A stretch of 47,221 bases of DNA from Candidatus Rokuibacteriota bacterium (GTDB lineage: Bacteria > Methylomirabilota > Methylomirabilia > Rokubacteriales > CSP1-6). Made by a program: the position numbers and the translations under genes. Location: the NCBI GenBank assembly GCA_016184365.1, contig JACPCW010000109.1, positions 1 through 47,221 on the forward strand, given 5' to 3'. This document shows, piece after piece, positions 1 through 8,099 of this stretch. The notes below the pieces were generated by a model. The model saw only the letters and a program-made list of their open reading frames with translations. It was not told the DNA's origin and ran no database searches. Each line of letters begins with the position of its first letter. Position 1 is the stretch's first letter.

Positions 1-1
1 G

Positions 2-361
2 GACACGCAGGCGCCGCGCGGTCAGGACACGCAGGCGCCGCGCGGTCAGGACACGCAGGCGCCGCGCGGCCAGGACACGCAGGCTCCGCGCGGCCAGGAC
101 ACGCAGGCTCCGCGCGGCCAGGACACGCAGGCGCCGCGCGGGCAGGACACGCAGGCTCCGCGCGGTCAGGACACGCAGGCGCCGCGCGGTCAGGACACGC
201 AGGCGCCGCGCGGTCAGGACACGCAGGCTCCGCGCGGCCAGGACACGCAGGCTCCGCGTGGCCAGATCACGCAGGCTCCGCGCGGGCAGGACGTGCAGGC
301 TCCGCGTGGTCAGGATACGCAGGCTCCACGCAGCCAGGATGTTCAGGCTCCCCGTTCGCTG
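2..361 (+). repeat. 24-bp tandem repeat, 15 copies
   Basis: Units of 24 bases start at 2, 26, 50 and so on to 338. All are in frame with the overlapping CDS, with no spacers. Variation is mostly at third codon positions (gcg/gct for Ala, ggt/ggc/ggg for Gly), and the 3' units are more diverged, as expected when arrays expand by slippage or unequal exchange at one end. Confidence 0.97.
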
Positions 362-490
362 GCTGGCGCCAAGGCCAACCCGGTGAGCACGGCGTCGAAG
401 CTGATCCGCGAGGCCGAGGCCGCGTGCAAGGCGGGCGACATGAAGGCCGCCAAGACGAAGGCCGACGCTGCGATCAGTACGCTGAAGTAA
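2..490 (+). CDS. C-terminal part of a protein with octapeptide tandem repeats
   Basis: The reading frame is open at the left edge, so the start lies outside the window. Residues 1-120 are 15 consecutive copies of an 8-residue unit, D-T-Q-A-P-R-G-Q, each encoded by 24 bases. The first 11 copies are almost identical in DNA and the last four drift (I-T, D-V, R-S). A non-repetitive tail of 42 residues follows. It is rich in Ala and Lys, predicted helical, and contains one Cys (E-A-E-A-A-C-K-A-G-D). The repeat is hydrophilic with Pro, Gln and alternating Asp/Arg, so it is probably disordered and extended. I do not recognise the family. The tail resembles short Ala/Lys-rich helical domains of small secreted proteins, but that is only an impression. 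A strong hairpin terminator follows 16 bases after the stop. Copy number could be an assembly estimate. Confidence 0.8.
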   Translation, partial: DTQAPRGQDTQAPRGQDTQAPRGQDTQAPRGQDTQAPRGQDTQAPRGQDTQAPRGQDTQAPRGQDTQAPRGQDTQAPRGQDTQAPRGQITQAPRGQDVQAPRGQDTQAPRSQDVQAPRSLAGAKANPVSTASKLIREAEAACKAGDMKAAKTKADAAISTLK

Positions 491-506
491 GTCGACCAGA
501 TCGACC

Positions 507-543
507 AAGGGCCCCGGGGACATCCCCGGGGCCCTTTCTTTTT
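507..543 (+). terminator. Rho-independent terminator
   Basis: A perfect 14-bp stem (507-520 with 523-536), nearly all G-C, has a minimal loop and runs into a T-rich tract (535-543). It ends transcription from the repeat-protein gene and lies only 10 bases from the stop codon of the convergent HIT gene. Confidence 0.92.
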
Positions 544-552
544 GGCTCGCCG

Positions 553-897
553 TCAGGCCCGGGTGCCGCGCCGACCCGCGACCAGGTGGAAGTGGACGTG
601 ATAGACCTGCTGACCGCCTTCGGCGCCGCAGTTGACGGTGACGCGATACCCGCGGTCGCCGTAGCCGGCGCGCTCGGCGATCTGTCGCGCCGCGTAGAGG
701 CAGCGCCCGATGTCCTCGGCGTCGCCACGCTCCATCGTCTGGATGCCGTCGATGTGCCGCTTCGGAACGACGAGCACGTGCAGCGGCGCTTTTGGATAGA
801 TGTCCTTGAACGCGACGACGCGATCGTCCTCGTACTCGATGTCGGCGGAACTCTCACGCGCGACGATGCGGCAGAAGAGACAGTCGGTCACGGACAC
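553..897 (-). CDS. hinT: HIT family (HinT-like) nucleotide hydrolase
   Basis: A 114-residue protein with the histidine triad H-V-H-F-H-L-V at 100-106, the motif that hydrolyses nucleoside phosphoramidates and adenylylated intermediates in the cytoplasm. Cys6, Cys9, His48 and His100 fit the structural zinc site found in many bacterial HIT proteins. Length is normal. The start drawn is GTG at 897. A second GTG two codons later (891) has a better-spaced GGAGG, so a 112-residue product is at least as likely. The gene converges on the repeat protein and is divergent from the zinc-knuckle gene; the AT-rich stretch near 923-934 is the only promoter-like sequence between them. Confidence 0.93.
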   Translation of the reverse strand: MSVTDCLFCRIVARESSADIEYEDDRVVAFKDIYPKAPLHVLVVPKRHIDGIQTMERGDAEDIGRCLYAARQIAERAGYGDRGYRVTVNCGAEGGQQVYHVHFHLVAGRRGTRA

Positions 898-926
898 CTC
901 CGCGGGGCGGCGAATGCGGGAGTTGT

Positions 927-932
927 TATACT
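927..932 (+). promoter_or_regulatory. -10 element (TATACT) between divergent genes
   Basis: TATACT stands out in otherwise GC-rich DNA, about 80 bases before the small zinc-knuckle gene. The opposite strand reads TATAAC at nearly the same place, so it could also serve the divergent HIT gene. No good -35 is visible. Confidence 0.5.
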
Positions 933-1009
933 ACGTGCTCGTGACGTTTCACGAAGGGGCGCGCCATGAGCGCCCGGGGGGCGCTGGCGAGCGCCCGAGG
1001 AGACGACCG

Positions 1010-1147
1010 ATGGGCACCTGTCCGAAATGCAAGCTGCGGATTCGACGGAACGGCAACCACACCAAGCTCGGCTCGATCTGGTACCACAAGGCGTGCCCGA
1101 CGGCGCCGGGCGCCAAGGCGAAGCCGAAGACGACGACCGCCCGGTAG
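1010..1147 (+). CDS. 45-aa putative zinc-knuckle protein
   Basis: This short gene starts at an ATG preceded by a strong Shine-Dalgarno (GAGGAGA near 996-1002), which is why I reject the longer frame upstream. It encodes C-P-K-C at residues 4-7, then His17, His26 and Cys29 (H-K-A-C), spaced as in a small zinc ribbon, followed by a basic Lys/Thr/Arg-rich tail. A cytoplasmic nucleic-acid- or protein-binding role is plausible but inferred. A small GC hairpin (969-986) lies in its leader. It is monocistronic between HIT and the convergent methyltransferase. I do not know a named family for it. Confidence 0.7.
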   Translation: MGTCPKCKLRIRRNGNHTKLGSIWYHKACPTAPGAKAKPKTTTAR

Positions 1148-1166
1148 TTCTCCCGCCCGCGGGCGG

Positions 1167-1913
1167 TCAGACGCCCGCCGGTACCTCGAGCAGCGCTGCG
1201 TCCCTGGTCGTGTGCACGATGAACGCCTGCCCCACGCTCGAGAACCGCGCGTAGTCGGTCACGCGCACGCCCGGGCGCTGCGCGAGGAACTCGGCCAAGG
1301 CCTTGCGCTCGCCGAGGTCCGGATGGCCCTTGAAGCGGTAGAAGTCGTTGAACATCAGCAGCGTGCCGTCCTGGAGCAGCGGACCGAGGAAGTCCAGCAC
1401 GGGCTTCGCCGACTCGTAGAGCACGCAGTCGATCCAGACGAGGGCGGCGCGCCTGATACCCAGCCGGTCCGCAAGCTCGGGCGTCAGTGTCTGGTCGTAG
1501 AACCCCGGGATCACGGTATAGGCCGTGGACGGCACGCGGCGCGCGCGCATCTCGCGGGCGAACTGGTCGACGCTGCACCCGAACTGCCCCGCGCGAAACG
1601 GCTCGTACCCGGGCAGCGCGTCGACGCCACCCGGTGCCGGCAGCCCGGCGAAGCTGTCGAACGCGTGCATCGGCACGCGCAGGCCGTGGCGCCGGAACGC
1701 ATGGTAGAACTGCGCGAACGTCGAGCCGCGCCACACACCGAACTCCAGATACGCGCCGTCGACGCGGTTGTTGCGGGCGAAGCGCGCGGCGAGATCGGCC
1801 ATGTGCTCGCGACCGAACCGGTCCGAGCGGATCGAGACGTCGCGCAGCAGGCGGTACTTCAGCAGGTTTCGACCGAGCGTGAACAGCCGCGCGCCAAGCG
1901 TGGACAGCCTCAT
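1167..1913 (-). CDS. TylF/MycF-like SAM-dependent O-methyltransferase
   Basis: A class I SAM-dependent methyltransferase of the TylF (macrocin O-methyltransferase) family, 248 residues from the chosen start. Visible motifs are the SAM-binding E-F-G-V-W-R-G (57-63), D-S-F-A-G-L-P (86-92) and W-I-D-C-V-L-Y-E-S (160-168), where TylF relatives have metal and sugar contacts. The family methylates sugars or polyols in the cytoplasm; the substrate here is unknown. The frame stays open to 2003 (a TTG), but the ATG at 1913 has a well-placed GAAGG. The gene stands alone, just downstream of the tRNA in the same direction. Confidence 0.85.
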   Translation of the reverse strand: MRLSTLGARLFTLGRNLLKYRLLRDVSIRSDRFGREHMADLAARFARNNRVDGAYLEFGVWRGSTFAQFYHAFRRHGLRVPMHAFDSFAGLPAPGGVDALPGYEPFRAGQFGCSVDQFAREMRARRVPSTAYTVIPGFYDQTLTPELADRLGIRRAALVWIDCVLYESAKPVLDFLGPLLQDGTLLMFNDFYRFKGHPDLGERKALAEFLAQRPGVRVTDYARFSSVGQAFIVHTTRDAALLEVPAGV

Positions 1914-2027
1914 CGCCTTCGCAGGGGTGCAACGGCCGTACCGGAGCGGGATCGGCGTGCTGGCGCGACGTTCGGCCCCGCGCTGCGTAACGGTTTTCAG
2001 CAAAATACCAGCGCGGCTACCGACGAT

Positions 2028-2057
2028 GAAGGGCCGGGAAGCGCTTCCCGGCCCTTC
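2028..2057 (-). terminator. Perfect 30-bp palindrome downstream of the tRNA
   Basis: Two perfectly complementary 15-base arms abut with no spacer, 7 bases past the encoded CCA of tRNA-Ala. It can fold into a stem with a 4-base loop. It probably ends or protects the tRNA transcript, although no strong U tract follows on the minus strand. Confidence 0.6.
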
Positions 2058-2064
2058 GTTGGTT

Positions 2065-2140
2065 TGGTGGAGGTGACCAGGATCGAACTGGCTACCTCGG
2101 CGTTGCGAACGCCGCGCTCTCCCAGATGAGCTACACCCCC
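2065..2140 (-). tRNA. tRNA-Ala (anticodon CGC)
   Basis: A 76-nt cloverleaf read on the minus strand. The acceptor GGGGGTG (2140-2134) pairs with CACCTCC (2075-2069, one G-U), the discriminator is A, and CCA is encoded (2067-2065). The D arm is GTAGCTC...GAGC. The anticodon stem CGGCG/CGCCG holds the loop TTCGCAA with anticodon CGC, decoding GCG, a major Ala codon in DNA this GC-rich. The T arm has the usual GTTCGATCC. It ends the long minus-strand gene series after the stomatin gene. Confidence 0.97.
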
Positions 2141-2192
2141 GCCTCGAACCCAGACAGTTTACCCGTCCTCCGCGACCGCGACAACGTGCGCG

Positions 2193-2999
2193 CTATGTCC
2201 CGCCGGTCGTGCGGTCGCCGCGAAGCGTGCTCGCGAGCGCCGTGAGCTCCATCGGCAGCGGGAAGAAGGTCGTGGTGTTCCGCTCGGACGCGATCTCGCG
2301 CATCGTCTGCAGGTAGCGCAGCTGGATCGCGACCGGGAAGCGCGAGAGCACTTCCGCGGCCTCGGCGAGCTTCGCCGACGCCTGGAACTCGCCCTCGGCG
2401 TTGATGATCTTGGCGCGGCGCTCGCGCTCGGCTTCGGCCTGCTTCGCCATCGCGCGCTGCATGTCCTGCGGCAGGTCGATGTGCTTGACCTCGACCGTGG
2501 TCACCTTGATGCCCCACGGATCCGTGTGCTCGTCGATGATGCGCTGGAGCTGCTGGTTGATCTTGTCGCGCGCGGACAGCAGGTCGTCGAGCTCGACCTG
2601 GCCGAGCACGCTGCGGAGCGTGGTCTGCGCGATCTGCGACGTCGCATAGAGATAGTCCTGCACGGCGATGATCGCCTTCTCGGGGTCGATGACGCGGAAG
2701 TAGATCACCGCGTTGACCTTGATCGACACGTTGTCGCGCGTGATGACGTCCTGCGGCGGCACGTCCATCGCCACGGTCTGCATGCTCACCTTCACCATGC
2801 GGTCGATGAGCGGCACCAGCAGCACGAGACCGGGCCCGTTGCCGCTGCCGCCGGGGTTCAGGATGGCGCGGGCTTTGCGCCCGAGCCGGAAGATGACCGC
2901 GCGCTCGTACTCGCGGAGGATCCGCACGAAGCTGCCGAGGAAGAAGAGCCCCGCGGCGAACACCACGACGACGAGCAGCAGATCGAGCGGCACCGTCAT
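2193..2999 (-). CDS. SPFH/Band 7 (stomatin-like) membrane protein
   Basis: A 268-residue protein with one N-terminal membrane segment (about 5-24) followed by a full SPFH/Band 7 domain ([13 protein letters not shown] at about 31-43, later V-D-P-like and [10 protein letters not shown] segments) and a helical tail rich in [10 protein letters not shown]. Stomatin-type proteins form membrane rings and partner with NfeD proteases. Its ATG overlaps the TGA of the upstream nfeD gene (ATGA), the classic nfeD-stomatin pair, so the two are translationally coupled. The pair is thought to act in membrane quality control. Slipin/stomatin fits better than HflK/C because there is no adjacent partner copy. 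Confidence 0.93.
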   Translation of the reverse strand: MTVPLDLLLVVVVFAAGLFFLGSFVRILREYERAVIFRLGRKARAILNPGGSGNGPGLVLLVPLIDRMVKVSMQTVAMDVPPQDVITRDNVSIKVNAVIYFRVIDPEKAIIAVQDYLYATSQIAQTTLRSVLGQVELDDLLSARDKINQQLQRIIDEHTDPWGIKVTTVEVKHIDLPQDMQRAMAKQAEAERERRAKIINAEGEFQASAKLAEAAEVLSRFPVAIQLRYLQTMREIASERNTTTFFPLPMELTALASTLRGDRTTGGT

Positions 3000-4333
3000 G
3001 ACGCGCCTCCCTCGGCATCGACCCGGGTCACCTTCAGCGTGAGGCCATCGATATCGACGATTCGCACCCGCGCGCCGGCGTGGACCGGACCAGCCGTCGC
3101 CACGGCGCGCCAGATCTCGCCCTGCACCGTCACCTGCCCGTCCGGCGCGAGATCGTCTCGTGCGACCGCGGTCTGCCCGATCAGCGCCGCCGCGCCCACG
3201 GTCTGACGACTCGCGAGCGCCTGCAAGCCGGCGCCCAGGACGAAGAGCACCATCCCGCCCGTCATCGCGACCATCGAGCCGATCACCCACCACGACACGC
3301 GGAATCCGAGCTGCGGCGCGTCGAAGAGCATGACGGATCCGAGCGCCATCGACACGACGCCGCCGATCGCGAGCACGCCGTGGCTGACGACCTTGATCTC
3401 GAGGATCAGCAGCACGGCGCCGAAGAGGATGAGCAGCAGCCCCGCATAGTTGAACGGCAGGCTCTGGAAGGCGAAGAACGCCAGGATCAGCGAGATGCCG
3501 CCGACGACGCCGGGCAGGATGACGCCGGGGTTCGACAGCTCGAAGAAGAGGCCGAGCATGCCGAGCATCATCAGGACGTAGGCGACGTTCGGATCCGTGA
3601 TGACGTTGAGAAAACGATCGCGCAGGCCGATCTCGATCGGCTTCAGGACGGCGCCGCGGGTCTTGAGCCTCACGTCGCCCTTCGCGGTTCGAACGGTGCG
3701 GCCGTCGACCTTGTCCAGGAGGTCGCGGACGGAGTCGGCGATGAGGTCGACGACCTTCAGGTTCACCGCCTCGCGCTCCGTGATCGACACCGACTGTCGC
3801 ACCGCCTTCTCCGCCCAGTCGGCGTTCCGGCCGCGCTCGCGCGCGATCGTCCGCGCGAACGCGGCCGCGTCGTTCTCGATCTTGCGCATGCTTTCCTTGT
3901 CGACGCCGCCGCCGAGCGCGACGGGATGCGCGGCGCCGATGTTGGTCGCCGGCGCCATCGCGGCCACGTGTCCCGCGATCGTGATGAAGACACCGGCCGA
4001 GGCGGCGCGCGCGCCCGTCGGCCCCACGTAGACGAGCACCGGGACCTCGGCGTTGAGAATGCGTTGCACGATCGCCCGCATCGACCGTTCGAGCCCGCCT
4101 GGCGTATCCAGCTGGATGACGAGTCCCGCGGCGCCCCCCGACTGCGCGCGATCGATCGCGAGCTCGACGAGGCGCAGCGTGACCGGGCTGATGACGCCTT
4201 CGAGCGGGAGCATCGCGACATGGCCGGCCGGCGCCGGCGCCTGGGCGACGGACAGCGTGGCGCCGAGCAGCAACGCGAAGACGGCGCCGCACAGCGCCGG
4301 CCGGCGCGTCAATCCTTCCGGGGGCCCCGACAT
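2996..4333 (-). CDS. NfeD-type membrane serine protease
   Basis: A 445-residue long-form NfeD protein with a signal or anchor segment (about 12-31), a ClpP-like Ser-Lys protease domain (about 36-230) with the nucleophile in A-A-S-A-G (Ser112) and Lys residues at 146/151 for the dyad, several membrane helices (about 245-375), and a C-terminal OB-fold NfeD domain. Homologues cleave the hydrophobic tail of the partner stomatin, whose gene overlaps this one. The only usable start is the ATG at 4333, and it lies inside a dispersed hairpin repeat, so the first seven residues come from the repeat. A GGAAGGA sequence directly before the following TTG could matter if the repeat is not translated. Confidence 0.9.
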   Translation of the reverse strand: MSGPPEGLTRRPALCGAVFALLLGATLSVAQAPAPAGHVAMLPLEGVISPVTLRLVELAIDRAQSGGAAGLVIQLDTPGGLERSMRAIVQRILNAEVPVLVYVGPTGARAASAGVFITIAGHVAAMAPATNIGAAHPVALGGGVDKESMRKIENDAAAFARTIARERGRNADWAEKAVRQSVSITEREAVNLKVVDLIADSVRDLLDKVDGRTVRTAKGDVRLKTRGAVLKPIEIGLRDRFLNVITDPNVAYVLMMLGMLGLFFELSNPGVILPGVVGGISLILAFFAFQSLPFNYAGLLLILFGAVLLILEIKVVSHGVLAIGGVVSMALGSVMLFDAPQLGFRVSWWVIGSMVAMTGGMVLFVLGAGLQALASRQTVGAAALIGQTAVARDDLAPDGQVTVQGEIWRAVATAGPVHAGARVRIVDIDGLTLKVTRVDAEGGAS

Positions 4334-4388
4334 GGCCCCCGGACCCCCAGCACTCGGCGGTCGTCGGCGAAGCCGGCGCCCGCCTCGA
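4320..4388 (-). repeat. Dispersed hairpin element, copy R1
   Basis: It contains the core stem GGGGGCC...GGCCCCC (4320-4340), a C-run, a CACTCGG segment and a small hairpin CCGGC-TTC-GCCGG-like (4364-4376). It lies between speB and nfeD and supplies the nfeD start codon. Confidence 0.85.
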
Positions 4389-4403
4389 TCGGCCGCATGT
4401 GCG

Positions 4404-5339
4404 TCATCGGGCCAGCGCGAAGAGCGAGACGAACTCGAAGAGGAGGTTGGCGGCGAGCAGCGAGGTGATCTGACCCGGTCCATCGTACGGCGGCGAGACT
4501 TCCACGACGTCGGCGCCGACCAGGTCCAATCCCTGGAGGGCCCGGACGAGTGCCAGCGCTTCGTACGACGTGAGACCACCGACCTCGGGCGTGCCCGTCG
4601 CCGGCGCGAACGCGGGGTCGAGGGCATCGATGTCGAACGAGACGTAGACGGGACCGCCGCGCAGCCGCTCGAACCGTGACGCCGCCCAGGCGATGCCCTG
4701 CTCCTTGATCGGCTCGACGCGCAGGACTTCGAGGCCGTGCTCGTCGTGGAACGCGAAGTCTTCCGGGCCGTAGAGCGGCCCGCGGATGCCGACCTGGATC
4801 ATGCGCCGCGGATCGATCAGGCGCTCCTCGACCGCGCGGCGAAACGGCGTGCCGTGGAAGAACTTGCTGCCGAAGTATTCATCCCACGTGTCGGGATGCG
4901 CGTCGAAGTGCACGATGCCGACGGGCCCGTGACGTCGTGCGACCGCGCGCAGGATCGGCAGCGTCACGGAATGGTCGCCGCCCATCGACAGCGGCAGCGC
5001 GCCGGCCTGCACGATCCGCTCGATCCCGGCCGTGATCGCCTCGAAGGTGCGCTCGATCGAGATCGGCACCACGTCGATGTCACCGCAGTCCGCGACGCGC
5101 AGCCGCTCGAACGGATGCACCTTCAACACCGGGTGCCACGGGCGGATCAGTGACGACTGCTCGCGGATCGCCCGCGGCCCGAACCGCGCGCCGGCCCGGT
5201 ACGACGTGCCGCCGTCGTACGGGATACCGATGATCGCGACGTCCAGGCCTTCCGGCGACGAGGTCGCCGGCAGCAGCATCGTCGTCGCGATCTGCCCGAA
5301 CCGCGGGGACTGGAATGGATTGCGCGGGCCGAGATTCAT
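4404..5339 (-). CDS. speB: Agmatinase/arginase-family ureohydrolase
   Basis: A 311-residue ureohydrolase with the complete binuclear manganese signature: G-G-D-H-S (120-124), H-F-D-A-H-P-D-T-W-D (144-153) and D-I-D-A-L-D-P-A-F-A-P (236-246). It hydrolyses a guanidino substrate to urea. Agmatine giving putrescine is the best guess from overall resemblance; guanidinobutyrase or formiminoglutamase activity cannot be excluded by sequence alone. ATG start 20 bases after the sufS stop, so it is probably cotranscribed. Length is typical for SpeB. Confidence 0.88.
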   Translation of the reverse strand: MNLGPRNPFQSPRFGQIATTMLLPATSSPEGLDVAIIGIPYDGGTSYRAGARFGPRAIREQSSLIRPWHPVLKVHPFERLRVADCGDIDVVPISIERTFEAITAGIERIVQAGALPLSMGGDHSVTLPILRAVARRHGPVGIVHFDAHPDTWDEYFGSKFFHGTPFRRAVEERLIDPRRMIQVGIRGPLYGPEDFAFHDEHGLEVLRVEPIKEQGIAWAASRFERLRGGPVYVSFDIDALDPAFAPATGTPEVGGLTSYEALALVRALQGLDLVGADVVEVSPPYDGPGQITSLLAANLLFEFVSLFALAR

Positions 5340-5359
5340 GACCGCGGCTCCGTCACGCC

Positions 5360-6577
5360 CTAGAGCGCGGTCTCGAGTCCGGCCACCGCGGCCGCGAGCG
5401 CCGTGACGTCGGCGGGCGACGTGTACACGGAGAAGCTGGCGCGCGTCGTGCCGACGGCGCCGAGACGCCGCATCAAGGGCTGGGCGCAGTGGTGGCCGGC
5501 GCGCACCGCCACGCCGTCGGCGTCGAGGAGCGCGGCCACGTCGTGCGGATGCAGCCCGTCCACGCTGAACGCCACGACGGCGCCGCGGTCGGTGCCCGCG
5601 GGCGGCCCATACACGCGGATCTTCGGAATCGCCGCGAGCGCGCTCATCGCCGACTGCGCGAGGGCCTGCTCGTGCTCCGTCACGCGCGGCATCGTCAGCT
5701 TCTCGAGGTACTCGATCGCGGCCGTCAGCCCCACGGCTTCGGCGATCGGCGGCGTGCCCGGCTCGAAGCGCCACGGCAGGTCGTTCCACTGCGCGCGGTC
5801 GATCCAGACCTCCTTGATCATCTCGCTGCCACCGCGGCCCGGCTCGAGCCGCTCGAGCACCGCGCGCCGCCCGTAGAGCACGCCGATACCGGTCGGCCCG
5901 AGCATCTTGTGCGCGGAGAACGCATAGAAGTCGCAGCCGAGCGCGGTGACGTCGAGGCCCAGATGCGGCGCGGCCTGCGCGCCGTCGACCAGCGCCAGCG
6001 CGCCGGCGGCGCGCGCCCGGCGACAGATCTCCGCCGCCGGCGTGATCGTGCCGAGCACGTTGGACACGTGAGCGAAGGCGACGACGCGCGTGCGATCCGT
6101 CAGCAGGCGATCGAACGCGTCGAGATCCAGCGTTCCGTCGGCACGAATCGGGATCGCCTTGATCGTCGCGCCGTGCGCGCGCACGACGAGCTGCCAGGGC
6201 ACGAGGTTCGAATGGTGCTCGAGCTCGGTGACGATGACTTCGTCGCCGGGTTCGAGCGTGCGTCCGATCGTCTCGGCGACGAGGCCGATGCCGTCCGTCG
6301 TGCCACGCGTCAGGATGACTTCTTCACGCGCGGCCGCGCCGATGAAGCGCTGGACGCGGTCGCGGCAGAGCTCGTAGAGCTCGGTCGCTTCCTCGCCGAG
6401 CGTGTGGATCGAGCGGTGCACGTTGGCGTGGTGCGTCTCGTAGTACCGCGTCATCGCCTCGATCACGCTGCGCGGCTTCTGGCTCGACGCCGCGGAGTCG
6501 AGATACACGAGCGGGCGGCCGTTCACGAACCGCTCGAGGATCGGAAAGTCCCGGCGGGTCTCGACGTCGAGTCTCAC
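5360..6577 (-). CDS. sufS: SufS-type cysteine desulfurase
   Basis: A 405-residue group II cysteine desulfurase. The PLP lysine is Lys224 in S-A-H-K-M-L-G-P-T-G, and the catalytic Cys is Cys364 in R-A-G-H-H-C-A-Q-P-L-M (usually R-T-G-H-H-C). It removes sulfur from L-cysteine as persulfide and passes it to the scaffold for Fe-S cluster assembly. Its ATG overlaps the stop of sufU by four bases, and the two act together: SufU activates SufS by receiving sulfur. No sufBCD is present in the window. Confidence 0.95.
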   Translation of the reverse strand: MRLDVETRRDFPILERFVNGRPLVYLDSAASSQKPRSVIEAMTRYYETHHANVHRSIHTLGEEATELYELCRDRVQRFIGAAAREEVILTRGTTDGIGLVAETIGRTLEPGDEVIVTELEHHSNLVPWQLVVRAHGATIKAIPIRADGTLDLDAFDRLLTDRTRVVAFAHVSNVLGTITPAAEICRRARAAGALALVDGAQAAPHLGLDVTALGCDFYAFSAHKMLGPTGIGVLYGRRAVLERLEPGRGGSEMIKEVWIDRAQWNDLPWRFEPGTPPIAEAVGLTAAIEYLEKLTMPRVTEHEQALAQSAMSALAAIPKIRVYGPPAGTDRGAVVAFSVDGLHPHDVAALLDADGVAVRAGHHCAQPLMRRLGAVGTTRASFSVYTSPADVTALAAAVAGLETAL

Positions 6578-7062
6578 GGTCCGCCCTCCCGCGCGGGCGC
6601 GCCGGCGAACGGACCGAGCGCGGTCTGCAGCACGCTGAGCGGCAGCGTCACGCAGCGCATGCGCGTCGGCCGGATGTCAGCGTCGAGCGCCTCGAGCAGC
6701 GTGTTCGTGGTCACGGCGAGCGCGTCCGGCACGGTGCGCGCGAGGACTTTCTCCGCGAGGATGTCCGCGGACGCCGTGCAGATCGCGCACGAATCCCCGA
6801 CGAAGCGCGCGGCCGCGATCAGGCCGTCGTCGAGCACGAATGCCATGCGCACGCGGTCGCCGCAGAGCGGGTTCACGTCTTCCGCAACCGCCGTCGCGCC
6901 GGGCAGCGGGCCGCGAAACGCGGGACGGCGCCACCGCTGGCGGATGACGTCGCTGTATGGGAGGGGGCCTCGGTGGCCCCCTCCCAGACCTCCCCCAGCT
7001 CCAGGGATTGCGCCGGCGGAGCCGTCGCTCGTACCGGGCGGTCTCGCGCGCTCGCCGATCAT
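6574..7062 (-). CDS. sufU: SufU-type sulfur acceptor with a repeat-encoded N-terminal insert
   Basis: A 162-residue protein with the SufU zinc/sulfur-acceptor ligands Cys67-x-Asp69 (N-P-L-C-G-D), Cys92 (G-D-S-C-A-I-C) and Cys137 (R-x-R-C-x-x-L-P). The fold begins near P-Y-S-D-V-I at 35-40. Residues about 14-35, rich in Gly/Pro, are encoded by a copy of the dispersed hairpin repeat (6959-7030) lying in frame. The start at 7062 is favoured because its ATG overlaps the TGA of the upstream gene (ATGA), and no ATG, GTG or TTG lies between the repeat and the conserved core. The family normally starts close to the core, so the N-terminus is about 30 residues longer than usual. Confidence 0.9.
   Translation of the reverse strand: MIGERARPPGTSDGSAGAIPGAGGGLGGGHRGPLPYSDVIRQRWRRPAFRGPLPGATAVAEDVNPLCGDRVRMAFVLDDGLIAAARFVGDSCAICTASADILAEKVLARTVPDALAVTTNTLLEALDADIRPTRMRCVTLPLSVLQTALGPFAGAPAREGGP
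6959..7030 (-). repeat. Dispersed hairpin element, copy R2 (inside sufU)
   Basis: The core stem GGGAGGGGGCC...GGCCCCCTCCC (6959-6985) is followed by C-rich linkers and a CGCCGGCGGAGCC segment. Unlike the other copies it is inside a coding region, in a frame without stops, near the 5' end of sufU. Confidence 0.8.
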
Positions 7063-8099
7063 TCGAGCTCGCCGCGCGCCGCGGACGGCCGATACGGCGG
7101 AAACCGGTACGCCATGTCACGCGAGAAGAGTCCGCCGTGCCCGAGCTCGGCCAGGGCGCGGTTGTCGAGCTTCGCGCCCGTGAGCATCCGCGGCAGGACG
7201 AGGTCGAAGGTGGTCGCCTGCGAGAACATCCCGCACGTCGGCATGCCGAGCACCGGAGCACCGTCCCAGAACGCGAGCCACAGCAGGCTGCCGGGATGCG
7301 CGGGGGCGCCGTGACGCTCCATGCGCGCGCCGAGCAGCTGGAGGGCGCCGAAGACCGGGTCGAGCGGATCGAGCGCGGAGGCGCCGGCGACGATCAGGAG
7401 CGTCGCGCCTTGCCCGCGCAGCGCCGACACCTCGTCGGCCACGGCGCGCGCGGAGCCGCCGGTCCAGCGGATCGGCAGCAGGGTGCTGCCGAACCAGTCG
7501 ATCTTCTGCCTGAGCGCCGTCTCGAACCGCTCGCGCTGCCGCGCATCGAGCCGTTCCCGGGCGACGGCGCCGATCACCTGCCGGCGAAAGCCCTCGACGC
7601 CCACGAGGCCGCCGGCCTCGCGCGCGAGCGACTCGATGCGGCCGATCGTCTCTTCCGGAATGACGAGCGGCGTGACCTTCGCCCGCGCGACGACCTCGCC
7701 CGGCTCGACCGGCTGGCCATCGAAGAGCGTGAAGACGGAGATGCCGTCGAGGGCGTTGGCGTCGGTCAGCGCCGCGCGGCGGACGGCCAGCAATCCGCGC
7801 CGGGCCGCGGCGAGCGCCCACTGCCCGCCCGTGTATCCCTTGACCTCGACGCCATCACCGACGACGGCGGCGGCGAGCCGCCGGCCCGCATCTTCTTCGT
7901 GGAGATCGCCGGGATCGACCGCCAGCACGTGGATCTCGTCCCATGGCACGGCGAGGAGCGTCGCCGCCGCGGCCTCGTCCAGGCGTGCGCCCTTCGGTGC
8001 GCGGATCTTGCCCTCGGCGTCACGCACGTCGTGGCAGAGCACGCGGTCGACGAGCTGATCGGCGCTCGCGCCCTTGCGCCGCACCGCGATCGCCTTCAT
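7059..8099 (-). CDS. Molybdopterin-binding domain protein (MoCF/MoeA-like), XdhC partner
   Basis: A 346-residue protein of the type often encoded beside xdhC/coxI in molybdenum-hydroxylase clusters. The C-terminal half (about 185-320) looks like a MoCF/MoeA/MogA molybdopterin-binding fold, with a G-x-T-L-L-I-V-A-G-A-S-A stretch and a conserved T-C-G-M-F-S-Q-A segment; the N-terminal half (about 60-150) is a small domain typical of this subgroup. A role in handling or inserting the molybdenum cofactor is inferred from domain and context. It overlaps xdhC upstream (ATGA, 8096-8099) and sufU downstream (ATGA), so translation of all three is coupled. Confidence 0.75.
   Translation of the reverse strand: MKAIAVRRKGASADQLVDRVLCHDVRDAEGKIRAPKGARLDEAAAATLLAVPWDEIHVLAVDPGDLHEEDAGRRLAAAVVGDGVEVKGYTGGQWALAAARRGLLAVRRAALTDANALDGISVFTLFDGQPVEPGEVVARAKVTPLVIPEETIGRIESLAREAGGLVGVEGFRRQVIGAVARERLDARQRERFETALRQKIDWFGSTLLPIRWTGGSARAVADEVSALRGQGATLLIVAGASALDPLDPVFGALQLLGARMERHGAPAHPGSLLWLAFWDGAPVLGMPTCGMFSQATTFDLVLPRMLTGAKLDNRALAELGHGGLFSRDMAYRFPPYRPSAARGELE

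Noticed and set aside
2-361. CRISPR array
   Set aside because: The 24-base units abut with no spacers and are in frame with a protein; no cas genes.
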